Positions 26,105 through 35,900 of a stretch of 64,000 bases of DNA are shown here, in pieces. How positions within the stretch are numbered: position 1 is the first letter of the stretch; every line of letters starts with the position of its first letter. The notes beneath the pieces were generated by a model. The model saw only the letters and a list, made by a program, of their open reading frames with translations, was not told the DNA's origin and did no database searches. The stretch is from positions 1 through 64,000 of the forward strand of contig CAYUIQ010000007.1 of assembly GCA_964444795.1 (NCBI GenBank). Direction: 5' to 3'. Source of the stretch: JABMRP01 sp964444795. Lineage in GTDB: Bacteria > Planctomycetota > Planctomycetia > Pirellulales > Thermoguttaceae. Made by a program: the position numbers and the translations under genes.

Positions 26105-27709
26105 ATGCCTCACGTCAAGCCCCCGTGCAAGTTTTTCGGAGAAATTGCCCAGGGGGGCTGCGGTAGGGCAAAACTGTCAATCAGGGTTGGCGAAAATACC
26201 GTGGTGGCATTCAGATCTTGGAAGCCCGGCGTGACGCGGCTGCCCATACTGACCGTTTTGGCATCGGCAATAGGCAACGGTCGTCGCACCCGGTTGAAGC
26301 GAAGCTGGGCCGCACCGGCGATTCTGTGGACGGTGATCGTCGGCGAGTCCGGAACATCCAAGTCACCGGCCTTCCGACTGGCGATGCGCCCCATCCTGGA
26401 ACGCCAGAATCAGGCCCTGGCGCGGCACGCCGAAGACATGCAGCAACACGAGGTCGATCTGGCCCGCTACGACAAGGCGATGAGCGAATGGAAACGGGAC
26501 AAGAAGGCGGCCAGCGATCCGCCAGAGAAGCCCGAAACGCCGCAGGCCGAGCGGTTCGTTGTAAACGATACCACGGTGGAGGCCCTGGCCCCGTTGCTGC
26601 TGGCGAATTCCCGAGGGCTGCTGCTGGGCCGCGATGAACTGGCTGGCTGGCTCGGATCGTTCGATCGGTACTCTGGCGGCAAGGGGGGTGCTGATGCGTC
26701 GCATTGGTTGAGCATGTACGACGGCGAAAGCAATACCGTTGATCGAAAGACCGGTTCCCCGAAGACAATCCACGTACCCCTGGCATCGATACTGATAACA
26801 GGAGGCATTCAGCCCGAAATCCTCCACCGAGCACTGGGCGTCGAGCATCGGCAATCCGGGCTGGCGGCGCGGCTCTTGTTGGCCAGCCCCCCGCGCAAGC
26901 CGAAGAGGTGGTCCGAGGCCGACGTCGCCTCCGAGGTCGAGGCGGAAGTCGGGAGACTGGTCGATCGGTTGTTCGATCTACAGCCAACGATTGATGACGA
27001 TGGCCACCAGAAGCCGGTTGTGGTGGGGATGACGCCCGACGCCAAGGCGCCCTGGGAGGCGTACTATAACAGCCATGGCCGAGAGCAAGTGAACTTGTCC
27101 GGCGAGTTGGCGGCCGCGTGGTCGAAACTGGAGGGATATGCGGCCCGGCTGGCGCTGGTGATCCACTTCATCCGTTGGGCGGCCGATGATCCGACGCTGC
27201 AATCTGCGGACGAGGTGGACGCTGCGAGCATCACGGCGGGGGTGAGGTTGGCCCAGTGGTTCAAATGTGAAGCCCGTCGAGTGTACGCCTTGCTTTCAGA
27301 ATCCGACGACGACGCCGATCAGCGCCGGCTGGTCGAATGGATCGAACGCAAAGGTGGGGAGGTGACCGCCCGTGAAGTGCAAATGGGCTGCCGGTGGTTA
27401 CGGGAACCCGGTGCGGCGGAGACGGCCCTGAACGAACTGGCCAAGAGCGGTTTCGGATGCTGGCGGGACACTCCGACCACGGCCAAGGGCGGCCGGCCCA
27501 CTCGCGTATTCAGACTGGCGTCTGTGTCAACTGTCAACGAAACCCCAATAATCCCCGGGGAACTTGGCGGTTCTGTTGACGTTGACAGTGTTGACGCTCC
27601 CGAAATGCAGTCCCCGATGGCGAATGGGGGGAGATATGAGCGCGACCAGACTATTGGCGGACCTGGCGGGGCGAGGTATCCGGCTGGAGGCCCACGGCGA
27701 TCGGCTTAG
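26105..27709 (+). CDS. DUF3987 primase/helicase-like protein, 5' truncated
   Basis: 534 residues from ATG 26105, though the true start is unclear. From about residue 48 the sequence follows the DUF3987 family: LPILTVLASAIGN, then the ATP-loop-like VGESGTSKSPAF, the charged stretch, VVNDTTVEAL, LLLGRDELAGWLGSFDRY and ILITGGIQPEIL. These proteins act in replication of phages and integrative elements. The first 40-50 residues do not match the family, and the usual preceding region (helix before LPILTVL, and primase domain) is missing, so the gene seems cut and joined to foreign DNA near 26230. It overlaps the methyltransferase gene by 74 bases, as part of one operon. Confidence 0.8.
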   Translation: MPHVKPPCKFFGEIAQGGCGRAKLSIRVGENTVVAFRSWKPGVTRLPILTVLASAIGNGRRTRLKRSWAAPAILWTVIVGESGTSKSPAFRLAMRPILERQNQALARHAEDMQQHEVDLARYDKAMSEWKRDKKAASDPPEKPETPQAERFVVNDTTVEALAPLLLANSRGLLLGRDELAGWLGSFDRYSGGKGGADASHWLSMYDGESNTVDRKTGSPKTIHVPLASILITGGIQPEILHRALGVEHRQSGLAARLLLASPPRKPKRWSEADVASEVEAEVGRLVDRLFDLQPTIDDDGHQKPVVVGMTPDAKAPWEAYYNSHGREQVNLSGELAAAWSKLEGYAARLALVIHFIRWAADDPTLQSADEVDAASITAGVRLAQWFKCEARRVYALLSESDDDADQRRLVEWIERKGGEVTAREVQMGCRWLREPGAAETALNELAKSGFGCWRDTPTTAKGGRPTRVFRLASVSTVNETPIIPGELGGSVDVDSVDAPEMQSPMANGGRYERDQTIGGPGGARYPAGGPRRSA

Positions 27710-28451
27710 ATACCACCCACGGTCGGCCATCACACCCGACCTTGTCGACCGGCTGAGAGACCACAAGGCCGAACTGCTGGCGATTCTGCGGCCCGATGCT
27801 GCCGAGGTGGACACTTCTAAGGGCGTCGGGAACGTTCACTTCCGTTCCCAGAGGCACGACTGGGAGACGCCTCAAGACTTGTTCGACGAGTTGGATTCGG
27901 AGTTTCAATTCGACGTAGATGTGTGCGCCACTCCGCAGAACGCGAAGTGCGTCCGCTTCTTCACGCCGGAGGACAACGGGCTGGCATAGACGTGGGCAGG
28001 CACATGCTGGATGAACCCTCCCTACGGCCGAGAAATCAAGGACTGGATGAAGAAGGCATACGAATCGTCCCAGCAAGGGGCCACCGTGGTCTGCCTGGTG
28101 CCCGCGCGAACCGACACAAAATGGTGGCACGACCACGCGACCAGAGGCGAGATTCATTACCTGAAAGGTCGCCTGAAGTTCGGCGGATCGAAGAACTCCG
28201 CACCGTTTCCGAGCGTGGTTGTCGTCTTTTGGCCGCCCGGTCTACCCGAGGTTGGCAAAGCATTGGCCAACTCGGTCCAGCCGGAGGATTGCATCGCCCC
28301 GCCCGACCCTTGCCCGGAATGTGGATCGCTGGAATTGTGGCAAACCCTGGCCGGCAACTGGCGGTGTCTACGGTGCGACCCTCCAACTACGGCACACCGT
28401 CTGCTGGAGCAGGTGCAACGGATACGCCGACGACATGGGGTGTCACGTTGA
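27636..28451 (+). pseudogene. phage-type DNA adenine methyltransferase with in-frame TAG
   Basis: Start at 27636 after a GGGGGAG site. Residues 1-55 resemble a TubC-type docking segment (LLADLAGRGIRLEAHGDRL). Then WETPQDLFDELDSEFQFDVD opens the Dam-like phage N6-adenine methyltransferase domain. At 27987-27989 a TAG interrupts it in frame; reading through continues with TWAGTCWMNPPYGREI, which holds the catalytic NPPY, so the TAG stands where family members have Gln (CAG). A Cys-rich tail (PCPECG ... RCLRC) ends at 28451. One C-to-T change explains the break; without suppression the product lacks its active site. Confidence 0.85.
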
Positions 28452-28531
28452 CCTACCCAATGCCAGCGATTCGGGCTCGCTACCATCTTCGGGGAACCCG
28501 AGACGTTTACCCCTACCCTCTGGAGGTTGAC

Positions 28532-28945
28532 ATGCTGGACGACTCACCCGTTACACTCCAAGACATCACCGCCGCGAGTGACGTGCCGGAGCGATTCACC
28601 CGTCTGGTCATTGGGCAACTGAAGAAGGCAAGATACGTCGAACCGACCGGGCAGCCGGACGATTGGCGATTGACTGAATTCGGAGCCAGCGTCTTCGAGA
28701 CTTTCCGCGACATTGTCAAGCGATCCCAGGCTGACATGGCCGTTCCCGGAGTCCCCGGCAGAGACACTGGCGTAGCTTTCTCCAGGAGGCCGGTAGTTGA
28801 CAAAGCGCCCTCTAACGTGCAGGATACCGATCATGTCAAAGACAATCCCCTTCTCCGACCAGCTACGCCAAGCCCTCCGGGACAGCGGCAAGTCGATGTA
28901 CCGGATCAGCATGGAGACCGGCCTGGACAAGGGCGTGCTGAGTAA
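28532..28945 (+). CDS. small possible DNA-binding protein of the element
   Basis: About 137 residues from ATG 28532, chosen for the GGAGG six bases upstream. Residues 1-60 (VTLQDITAASDVPERFTRLV ... WRLTEFGASVFETF) read like a winged-helix fold. The last ~35 residues overlap the XRE gene in another frame and look unlike protein (Pro/Gln/Arg-rich), so the original stop may have been lost by a small frameshift. Between methyltransferase and regulator, in the same direction. Name and role unknown. Confidence 0.45.
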   Translation: MLDDSPVTLQDITAASDVPERFTRLVIGQLKKARYVEPTGQPDDWRLTEFGASVFETFRDIVKRSQADMAVPGVPGRDTGVAFSRRPVVDKAPSNVQDTDHVKDNPLLRPATPSPPGQRQVDVPDQHGDRPGQGRAE

Positions 28946-29057
28946 ATTCTTGCGTGGGCTGCGAGGCGTTTCACTCGATTCAGTAGACGTACTGTGCGAA
29001 CACCTGGGGGTGGAACTGGCACCCGTGGCTACACCCTCGAAGCGGAAAGGGCGGTAA
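28833..29057 (+). CDS. XRE-family helix-turn-helix regulator
   Basis: 74 residues from ATG 28833. One compact HTH domain: LRQALRDSGKSMYRISMETG then GLDKGVLSKFLRGLRGVSL, the two helices of a Cro/C1-type DNA reader, and VDVLCEHLGVELAP. Five bases before the integrase start, so both are likely one transcript; it probably controls excision or expression of the element. Confidence 0.8.
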   Translation: MSKTIPFSDQLRQALRDSGKSMYRISMETGLDKGVLSKFLRGLRGVSLDSVDVLCEHLGVELAPVATPSKRKGR

Positions 29058-29062
29058 CCGAT

Positions 29063-30403
29063 ATGGCATCCATCTCAAACGATCCCAACGGCCGGCGGCG
29101 GATTCAGTTCGTCGCCCCGGACAAGGCGAGGAAGTCAATCCGGCTAGGGAAGGTGTCCAAACGCGATGCCGAGTCCATCAAGTTCCGCGTCGAACAGTTG
29201 TTGGCCTCGAAGATCACGGGAAATGCGGTGGACAGCGATACAGCCCAATGGGTGGCCGCCCTGCCAACTCCTTTGGCCGCAAAACTGGCCAAGGCGGGAT
29301 TGACTGCCCGGCCCGAGGACAAGGCAGAGGCGACGCTCGGGCCGTTTCTTACCGACTACGTGGATCGGCGAACGGACGTGAAGCCCGCGACAAAGGAAGT
29401 CTGGTCCCAGGTAACTCGCAACCTCCTGGAGCACTTCGGGGAAGATCGTGACCTCGCCACCATCACCGAGGGCGATGCCGAGAACTTCAAGCTCTATCTG
29501 ATTGGGGAGAAGCTGGCCTCCACCACGGTGCATAAGCGGCTGGGTTTCGCCCGGCAATTCCTCGGCATGGCGCGCAAGCACAGGCTGATCGACACCAACC
29601 CGTTTGCCGAAGTGAAATCGCAAGCGGCGATTCAGCCGGATCGGCAGCACTTCGTCGGCCGAGAGGAAATCGAACACCTGCTGACCGTCTGCAATCCGAC
29701 CTGGCGGCTGATCGTGGGTTTGGCACGGTTCGGTGGGCTACACTGCCCGTCCGAGGTGCTCTCTCTGAAGTGGGAGGGCGTCAACTGGGCGACCGGCCGG
29801 ATCGTGGTCGAGTCGCCAAAAACGGAGCATCACCCCGGCAAGGGCAGCCGAGTGATTCCTCTCTTCCCCGAACTACGACCGATCCTGGAGGAAGCCTTCG
29901 AGTTGGCCGACACTGGGGCGGAATACGTCGTCGGCGGGGGATACCGGCAAGCCGCCCTCACGTCCAGCGGTTGGCGGAACTGCAATCTGCGGACCCAGTT
30001 CGAGCGGCTGGTGAAGCGGGCCGGCTTGTCACCTTGGCCGAGGTTGTTTCACGCCCTGAGGGCATCGAGAGAAACCGAATTGGCGCAGGACCATCCCCTT
30101 CACGTTGTCACGAGTTGGCTGGGCAACAGCCCTCGCATCGCCCTGAAGCATTATTTGCAGGTGACCGATGCCGACTTCGAGCGGGCTAGCCAGGGCGGCG
30201 CAGAAAGCGGCGCACGGGCGGCGCATTTTCAGGCGCAGCACGCGCACGCGGGGTCTCGCCAGAAAACGCAAGAAAGCGGCGCAACTCCTGGTGAGCGCGC
30301 CGCTTTTGCGACTTCGTGCGATACGCAACTTGTTGCTACGAAAGCACTTAACGGAGAGGACAGGATTCGAACCTGCGGAGGAGTTGCCCCCTCACGGATT
30401 TAG
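29063..30403 (+). CDS. int: tyrosine-type site-specific integrase, catalytic Arg replaced
   Basis: 446 residues from ATG 29063 (AAGGGCGG site about 10 bases upstream). N-terminal SAM-like core-binding domain (DYVDRRTDVKPATKEVWSQV), then the catalytic domain. Conserved sites seen: HALRASRETEL (His and second Arg), WLGNSPRIALKHYLQVTD (Tyr). The first catalytic Arg, in the family motif GGLRCPSE, is His here (GGLHCPSE, codon at 29741-29743). The last 52 bases are antisense to the 3' half of tRNA-Ser, so the C-terminal GEDRIRTCGG is tRNA-derived; the element uses this tRNA as target. Strand exchange is probably lost. Confidence 0.88.
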   Translation: MASISNDPNGRRRIQFVAPDKARKSIRLGKVSKRDAESIKFRVEQLLASKITGNAVDSDTAQWVAALPTPLAAKLAKAGLTARPEDKAEATLGPFLTDYVDRRTDVKPATKEVWSQVTRNLLEHFGEDRDLATITEGDAENFKLYLIGEKLASTTVHKRLGFARQFLGMARKHRLIDTNPFAEVKSQAAIQPDRQHFVGREEIEHLLTVCNPTWRLIVGLARFGGLHCPSEVLSLKWEGVNWATGRIVVESPKTEHHPGKGSRVIPLFPELRPILEEAFELADTGAEYVVGGGYRQAALTSSGWRNCNLRTQFERLVKRAGLSPWPRLFHALRASRETELAQDHPLHVVTSWLGNSPRIALKHYLQVTDADFERASQGGAESGARAAHFQAQHAHAGSRQKTQESGATPGERAAFATSCDTQLVATKALNGEDRIRTCGGVAPSRI

Positions 30404-30438
30404 CAAACCCGCGCTTTCGACCACTCAGCCACCTCTCC
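30352..30438 (-). tRNA. tRNA-Ser (GCU)
   Basis: 87 bases with 7-bp acceptor stem (GGAGAGG/CCTCTCC), anticodon loop with GCT, the long variable arm of Ser tRNAs (GTGAGGGGGCAACTCC) and the T loop GGTTCGAATCC. CCA is not encoded; discriminator base is G. Its 3' end faces the integrase gene, whose stop TAG at 30401-30403 lies in the anticodon loop region. It is the presumed attachment site (attR side) of the 22-30 kb element. Reads AGC/AGU codons. Confidence 0.95.
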
Positions 30439-30853
30439 TAAAGCATGTTACTGTAACGATTTAGATCGACTTCTTTCGGCCGGATTGACTTTCGGTTTAC
30501 CACCTTCCGCGTTCGCGGTACTGAAGTTCGGCACCTGCCCGATAGCAGCCAGTAGGTGCCGGGCGATACCTTTTCCCTTGTATCGGAGGTGACGCCACGG
30601 CTGTTAAGTCTATCCGGAAGAAGCGATCTGGTAAAGCGGCAAGCGCCCGCCCCTATACCGACGGTGCTTGGGTAGGAGGTCCAGGGCAAGACTCACGACT
30701 TCGGCCGGCGGGCTATCCTACTACCGAGAAGCTCGAAACGGGGAACCATTTGACCCCGGCGTACGTCCAATACCGGGTGGTCCCCGCGCGGTGGTGGGCC
30801 GTTCTGATCGAAAAACCGTTCTTCAGATCCCTCAAACGGGTGGAGGCAGTGTG

Positions 30854-32032
30854 ATGTTCAACCAAGTGAGACGATGGTGGATTGCGGGCGCCGTGATGAG
30901 CGCAGTGATGGTTGGAACCCTAGCCCAGGCGGCCGAAGAGAAAAAGGCGGCAAAAGCCCAGCCCGAGGGCAAGCCGCGAGTGCAGATGGCCATTCTGCTG
31001 GATACCAGCAACAGCATGGACGGGCTGATCAACCAGGCCAAAAGCCAACTCTGGCAGGTGGTCAACGAATTCGCCACGACGAAGTTGGCCGGTCAAACGC
31101 CCGAGTTGCAAGTGGCTCTCTACGAGTACGGCAACGACAGCCTGAAGGCGTCCGAGGGTTACGTCCGTCAGGTCGTGCCGATGACCGACGATCTGGACAA
31201 GGTCTCCGAGTCGCTCTTCGCCCTGACCACCAACGGCGGCGAGGAATACTGCGGCAAGGTAATCCAAGTGGCCACACAGCAGTTGGACTGGACCACCGGT
31301 AAGCGTGACCTGCGCTGTATCTTCATCGCCGGCAACGAGGAGTTTACCCAGGGCAGCGTCGACTACGCCACAGCCTGTAAGGCCGCGGCGGCCAAGGGAA
31401 TCACCGTCAGCACGATCCATTGTGGCGACCGCAACGAAGGAATCAGTGGCAAGTGGGAACACGGCGCCCAGTTGGCCGACGGTTCGTACCTCTGCATCAA
31501 CCAGGACCATGCCACCGTGGCCGTCAACGCTCCGCAGGACAAGCGTCTGGCCGAACTGAGCGGCGAACTCAACAAGACCTACCTGGCTTACGGCAGCGAC
31601 GAGAAGCGCAAGCAGTTTGCCGACCGGCAGAAGGCCCAGGACGCCAATGCGGCCAAACTGGCGGCCAGCGTCGCGGCGGCTCGCGCTGGGTTTAAGGCCT
31701 CGGGCTTCTACCGCAACGCCGGTTGGGACCTGATCGACGCAGTGGCCGAGGGCAAGGTCAAGCTCGAAGAGCTCAAGGCCGATCAACTCCCCGAGGCGAT
31801 GCGGAAGATGACGCCCGACCAACAGAAGGCCCATCTCGCCAAGCTGACCGCCACCCGTGTGGAGATCAAGCTGCAGATCAAGGAGCTCAGCGGCCAGCGC
31901 GACAAGTACGTAGCCAAGGAGCACGCCCGAATGGCCGCCGAAGCTCCCGAGGAAGCCGCCGCCGCTGCCCAACCGTTTGCCGACGCCGTTCGCCAGGCCG
32001 TGCAAGGTCAAACCGGTCCTCCGCAGCCGTAG
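30854..32032 (+). CDS. exported VWA-domain protein
   Basis: 392 residues from ATG 30854, chosen for the GGAGG site just upstream; the frame opens earlier. Signal peptide about 1-27. The von Willebrand A domain begins at VQMAILLDTSNSM (metal-ion site DxSxS) and includes TNGGEEYCG and RCIFIAGNEEF. After about residue 240 comes an Ala/Lys/Glu-rich, coiled-coil-prone tail. Binds a partner through a Mg-dependent site in the periplasm; the partner is unknown. The gap 30439-30853 shows no gene. It precedes the sigma/alpha-2-macroglobulin pair on the same strand. Confidence 0.85.
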   Translation: MFNQVRRWWIAGAVMSAVMVGTLAQAAEEKKAAKAQPEGKPRVQMAILLDTSNSMDGLINQAKSQLWQVVNEFATTKLAGQTPELQVALYEYGNDSLKASEGYVRQVVPMTDDLDKVSESLFALTTNGGEEYCGKVIQVATQQLDWTTGKRDLRCIFIAGNEEFTQGSVDYATACKAAAAKGITVSTIHCGDRNEGISGKWEHGAQLADGSYLCINQDHATVAVNAPQDKRLAELSGELNKTYLAYGSDEKRKQFADRQKAQDANAAKLAASVAAARAGFKASGFYRNAGWDLIDAVAEGKVKLEELKADQLPEAMRKMTPDQQKAHLAKLTATRVEIKLQIKELSGQRDKYVAKEHARMAAEAPEEAAAAAQPFADAVRQAVQGQTGPPQP

Positions 32033-32074
32033 AGACAGCCGGTCTCCTGTAACGTCTTCGCGGCAACCGAACAG

Positions 32075-32117
32075 GCCGATCGCCTCCTTCTTTCGGGCGG
32101 GGCGACCGGTCTTTCTT
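32075..32117 (+). terminator. probable terminator after VWA gene
   Basis: Imperfect stem ccgatcgcc (from 32076) with ggcgaccgg (to 32109) followed by tctttctt. Right distance (about 40 bases) after the stop. Mismatches in the stem lower the score. Confidence 0.5.
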
Positions 32118-32165
32118 CGCGCGATGTGCCAATAGGGCCGCGTCTCTAAGTTGTTATGCCGTAAT

Positions 32166-32247
32166 CGTTTGACGCCCAGCCGAAGGCGCCGGCTCTTGTG
32201 ATTGTGCAGCGATGAGAAAGCCGGCGCCTGCGGCTGGGCGTTAAACG
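32166..32247. repeat. long inverted repeat (REP/BIME-like)
   Basis: Left arm 32166-32193 and right arm 32220-32247, 28 bases each with 26 pairing; 26-base loop. Core is cgcccagccg / cggctgggcg with ggcgccggc ends. Looks like two inverted copies of a short palindromic repeat, as in BIMEs. It lies between the VWA terminator and the sigma factor start, in the gap 32033-32325, and may form a hairpin in RNA. Confidence 0.8.
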
Positions 32248-32325
32248 ACAGAAGAAATTCCCGGTTTCTCTTCAACGAATCCCCGCCACAGCGCATAGTT
32301 ACTATCGGGCGTGGGAGGGAAACCA

Positions 32326-32883
32326 ATGAACCGGGACGAGCGGTCCGACGAACGGCTGATGCGGGCGGTGGCCACAGGCCAGCGCGAAGCGCTGGATACG
32401 TTGCTGCGCCGCTACGCCAGTAGTCTGCTGACGTTCATCCACCGCATGGTCGCCGACCGCCACCGGGCCGAGGAGCTGTTTCAGGAGGTCTTTCTATCCG
32501 TCTGGACGAGTCGGTGTACGTACACATACCCCCGGCCTTTTCGACCGTGGCTGTTCGCCATTGCCCTGAACCGGTGTCGGGCCGATTTTCGCAAGCCGAT
32601 CCCGCTGCCCGTGGTGATTGACGATGACTGCCCTCAGCCGGTGGTGGCGACGGGTCCTTCGCCGGTGGAAACGGTCGTGGCGGTGGAGACGGCCTCGCTG
32701 GTCGCTACGGCCGTGGCCCGATTGGCGCCGACCCGGCGCACGGTGGTCGTGCTGCGGATCTGGAACGGTCTGTCGTATGCCGAGATCGGCAAGATCCTCC
32801 GGTGCAGCGAAGGCACGGCCCGATCGCACATGTTTCACGGTCTGGCCGCGCTGCGCAAATACCTCGAACCGCGATTGAAATGA
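32326..32883 (+). CDS. ECF-type sigma factor paired with anti-sigma-macroglobulin
   Basis: 185 residues from ATG 32326 (GGGAGGGA site). Region 2: LLRRYASSLLTFIHRMVADR and AEELFQEVFLSVW. Region 4: VVVLRIWNGLSYAEIGKILR and CSEGTARSHMFHGLAALRK, the -35 reader. Between them an Asp/Pro-rich linker. Directly followed by a protein that starts with an anti-sigma zinc finger and continues as a macroglobulin, so it should be held inactive until the partner is triggered. Target promoter unknown. Confidence 0.9.
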   Translation: MNRDERSDERLMRAVATGQREALDTLLRRYASSLLTFIHRMVADRHRAEELFQEVFLSVWTSRCTYTYPRPFRPWLFAIALNRCRADFRKPIPLPVVIDDDCPQPVVATGPSPVETVVAVETASLVATAVARLAPTRRTVVVLRIWNGLSYAEIGKILRCSEGTARSHMFHGLAALRKYLEPRLK

Positions 32884-32912
32884 ACGGGGCGCCTCGCCCT
32901 GGGAGTAGTCCG

Positions 32913-35900
32913 ATGCTGGGTCCCGACGAACACATGCTCGATTACGTCGACGCCTATCTGCACGAAGCCCTCTCGACCGAAGACGCCCGGACGCTCGCGG
33001 AGCACTGCGACACGTGCCCGATCTGTAGCGTGGCCCTGGAAGAAGCACGTCACCGACGCGAGGCGATGGGAACGCTGCCGGCCGTCGAGGCCTCCGAGGA
33101 GTTGATCCGGACCACGCAACTGCGAATCAGTGAGTATCGCAACCCGTGGGTTATTCCGGCGTGGACGGGAGCCGGTGCGGCGGTGGTCGCGCTGGTCGTG
33201 TTGATTAGTCTGACGATTTACGCCGGAACGCTCCGCCCCACGCCGTACGATCTCAAGATCCTCGGTCAGAGCGAACTGCTGACCGGATCGGAAACGCCGT
33301 TGCGGGTGTTGCTGGTCGATCATCGCTCGGGCGATCCCGTGGAAGGCATCGCCGGCGATGTGGAACTCCTCGGCTCACCTGGCGACGACGTGATCCACCT
33401 GGCCTCGTTCACCACCGACCGCTGGGGCAGTGCCTCGCCGCGGCTGAAACTGCCCGAGTGGGAAGACGGCGAGTATCGGTTGCGCGTGTCGGCCCGGATC
33501 GACGGAGGGGAAGAGCGGCTAGAACATGCCATCCGGCTGCGGCGGTCCTGGCAGTTGATGCTCACTTCCGACAAGCCGGTCTATCGGCCGGGCGGGGTGA
33601 TTCAGTTGCGGGGTCTGGCGCTGGCCCGACCCGATCGCAAACCGGTGGCCGGTCGCCCGCTCAGCTTCTCGGTGACCGACCCCAAGGGCAACGTGATTTT
33701 CCGCCGGAGCGACCCGACCAGCCCGTTCGGCATTGCCTCGGCCGAGTGTCCCCTGGCCGAGGAGATTCTCCACGGGATATATAAGATCCAGTGCAGCCTG
33801 GGCGATACCACCAGCACGATCTCGGTGGAGGTGAAGGAGTACGTGTTGCCTAAGTTTCGGATCGACGTCGAGTTGGACCGGCCCTTCTACCAGCCCGGCG
33901 AAGTCGTTCGCGGTAGCCTGCAGGTCGACTACTTCTTCGGCAAGCCGGTCGCCGGGGCCGACGTCGAGGTGGCTGTCGTCGAAGACGACGCCGAACCGCG
34001 ATGTATCGAAGAAATGGCACTTCAGACCGGCGCCGACGGGTCGGGCGAGTTTGAGTACCGCGTGCGGGAATCGCTGATCGGACTTCCGCAAAACTCCGGC
34101 AACGCCCGGCTGAAATTCGTCGTCACGGTCCGCGACACGGCCAGCCAAAAACAAACCCGGAGCGTCGGCTGCCTGGTCACCGCCAACCCGTTACATGTCG
34201 AGGTGATTCCCGAGTCGGGTGACCTTGTGCGCGGTGAAGTCAATAAGGTCTACTTCTTCACCAGCTTTGCCGACGGCCGTCCCGCTCCCACGCGGATCGC
34301 CGTGACCGGCGTGGATCACGAACTGGTAACCAACGCACTGGGTGTGGCCGTGCTGGAGATCACGCCGGAGACGGAAGAACTCGATTGGACGATCCGGGTG
34401 ACCGACTCGGCGGGGCGAATCGGACGCCGCGAGGTGACGCTTCGTTGCGGCACGGTAACCGGCGATTTCCTCGTTCGCCCCGACAAGGCCGTCTACGACG
34501 CCGGACAAACGATGCAATTACTGGCCCTTGGTGGGGGCGTGGAGCCGGTCTTCATCGATCTGATCCAAGACGGGCAGACGATCCTCAGCGACATGGTCGA
34601 CATGCACGATGGCCGCGGAGAATATGCCGTCGACCTGCCGCCGGAACGGTTCGGCACGCTCCAGCTTTGCGCTTATCGCTTCGCCGACGACGGTCTGCCG
34701 GTACGTAAGGTGCGGGTGATCCACGTTCGCCCGTCGCGGCAACTCAAGGTAATCGCGACGACCGACCGCCAGCAGTATCGCCCCGGCGATCGGGCAAGAC
34801 TCGCATTCGCGGTGACCGACGCCGATGGCAATCCGGCACCCGGTGCGTTGAGCCTCTCGGCAGTCGACGAGGCGGTCTTCTCCGTGCTGCCACAAAGGCC
34901 GGGTGTCGAGGCGGCGTTCTTCGCCACCGAGCAGGAATTGCTCGAACCGGTTTACGCGATATACCCCTGGACGCCCGATCTTCACTCGTCGGCATCGACC
35001 GAAGATGAAGAACAACTCCATCGGGCGTTGCTGGCGCGGGCGGGACGCGATTCGAGCGGAAGCAAGGAAAGGCTCAAGGCGTTCATCGACGAGTTCTGCG
35101 AGGGCGACGAGTCGATACTCCGTGTCTTGGAGCGTCCCGACTGGGAAGAAATGGCCCAATCGATGGACCTGCCGGAGGAACTCATTGCGATGCTGCAAGG
35201 GCAGGGGACTCCGCACACGCTCAACAGGACAAGTTTTGCCGCCAAGAAGTCGGAAACGGATGCTCGCAAACGCGTCATGGAATCCAGAGTGGCGGCAGCA
35301 TGGAAGCTTCTTGGTGTTGTGCTGCTAATCGCCTTTCTGGCCGCTGTCGCGCGGAGTGCCCCGGCAGTTATTAGCATTGTGTTAGTTCTGTTTGTGGGGT
35401 TCATGTTGTTGTTGCCGGCCGTGCAAATGACGCGCGAAGCGGCCCGGCGAGCTTCGGCCACGAACAACCTCAAGCAGCTTCACATGGGATTTGAATGGGC
35501 CCGGAGCAAAGCGGAGCTTCCCGCCGATCAATACGGCGCCGAACCTTCCCCCGTGCGTCTGCGCCAGTGGTTCCCCGAGACGCTGCTCTGGACGCCGGAG
35601 TTGATTACCGATGACCAGGGCCGTGCGACGCTGGAACTCGATTTGGCCGATTCGATCACCACCTGGCGACTCTCGGCCTCGGCGGTTACCAAAGGCGGTG
35701 CGTTGGGCGGCGGGCATTCGGAAATCCGCGTCTTCCAGCCGTTCTTCGTCGAGCCGGATCTGCCAGTCGCTTTGACTCGCGGCGACGAAGTGACCTTGAA
35801 CGTGGCCGTCTACAACTATCTTGACCGTTCGCAAGAGGTCGAACTGACCCTGTCGGAGGCTCCCTGGCTGGAGCTTCTGGACGAAGCGGCCAAGACGATC

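Noticed and set aside
30438..30689. 83-residue minus-strand frame beside the tRNA
   Set aside because: No ribosome site, no motif, and its end overlaps the tRNA 5' end.
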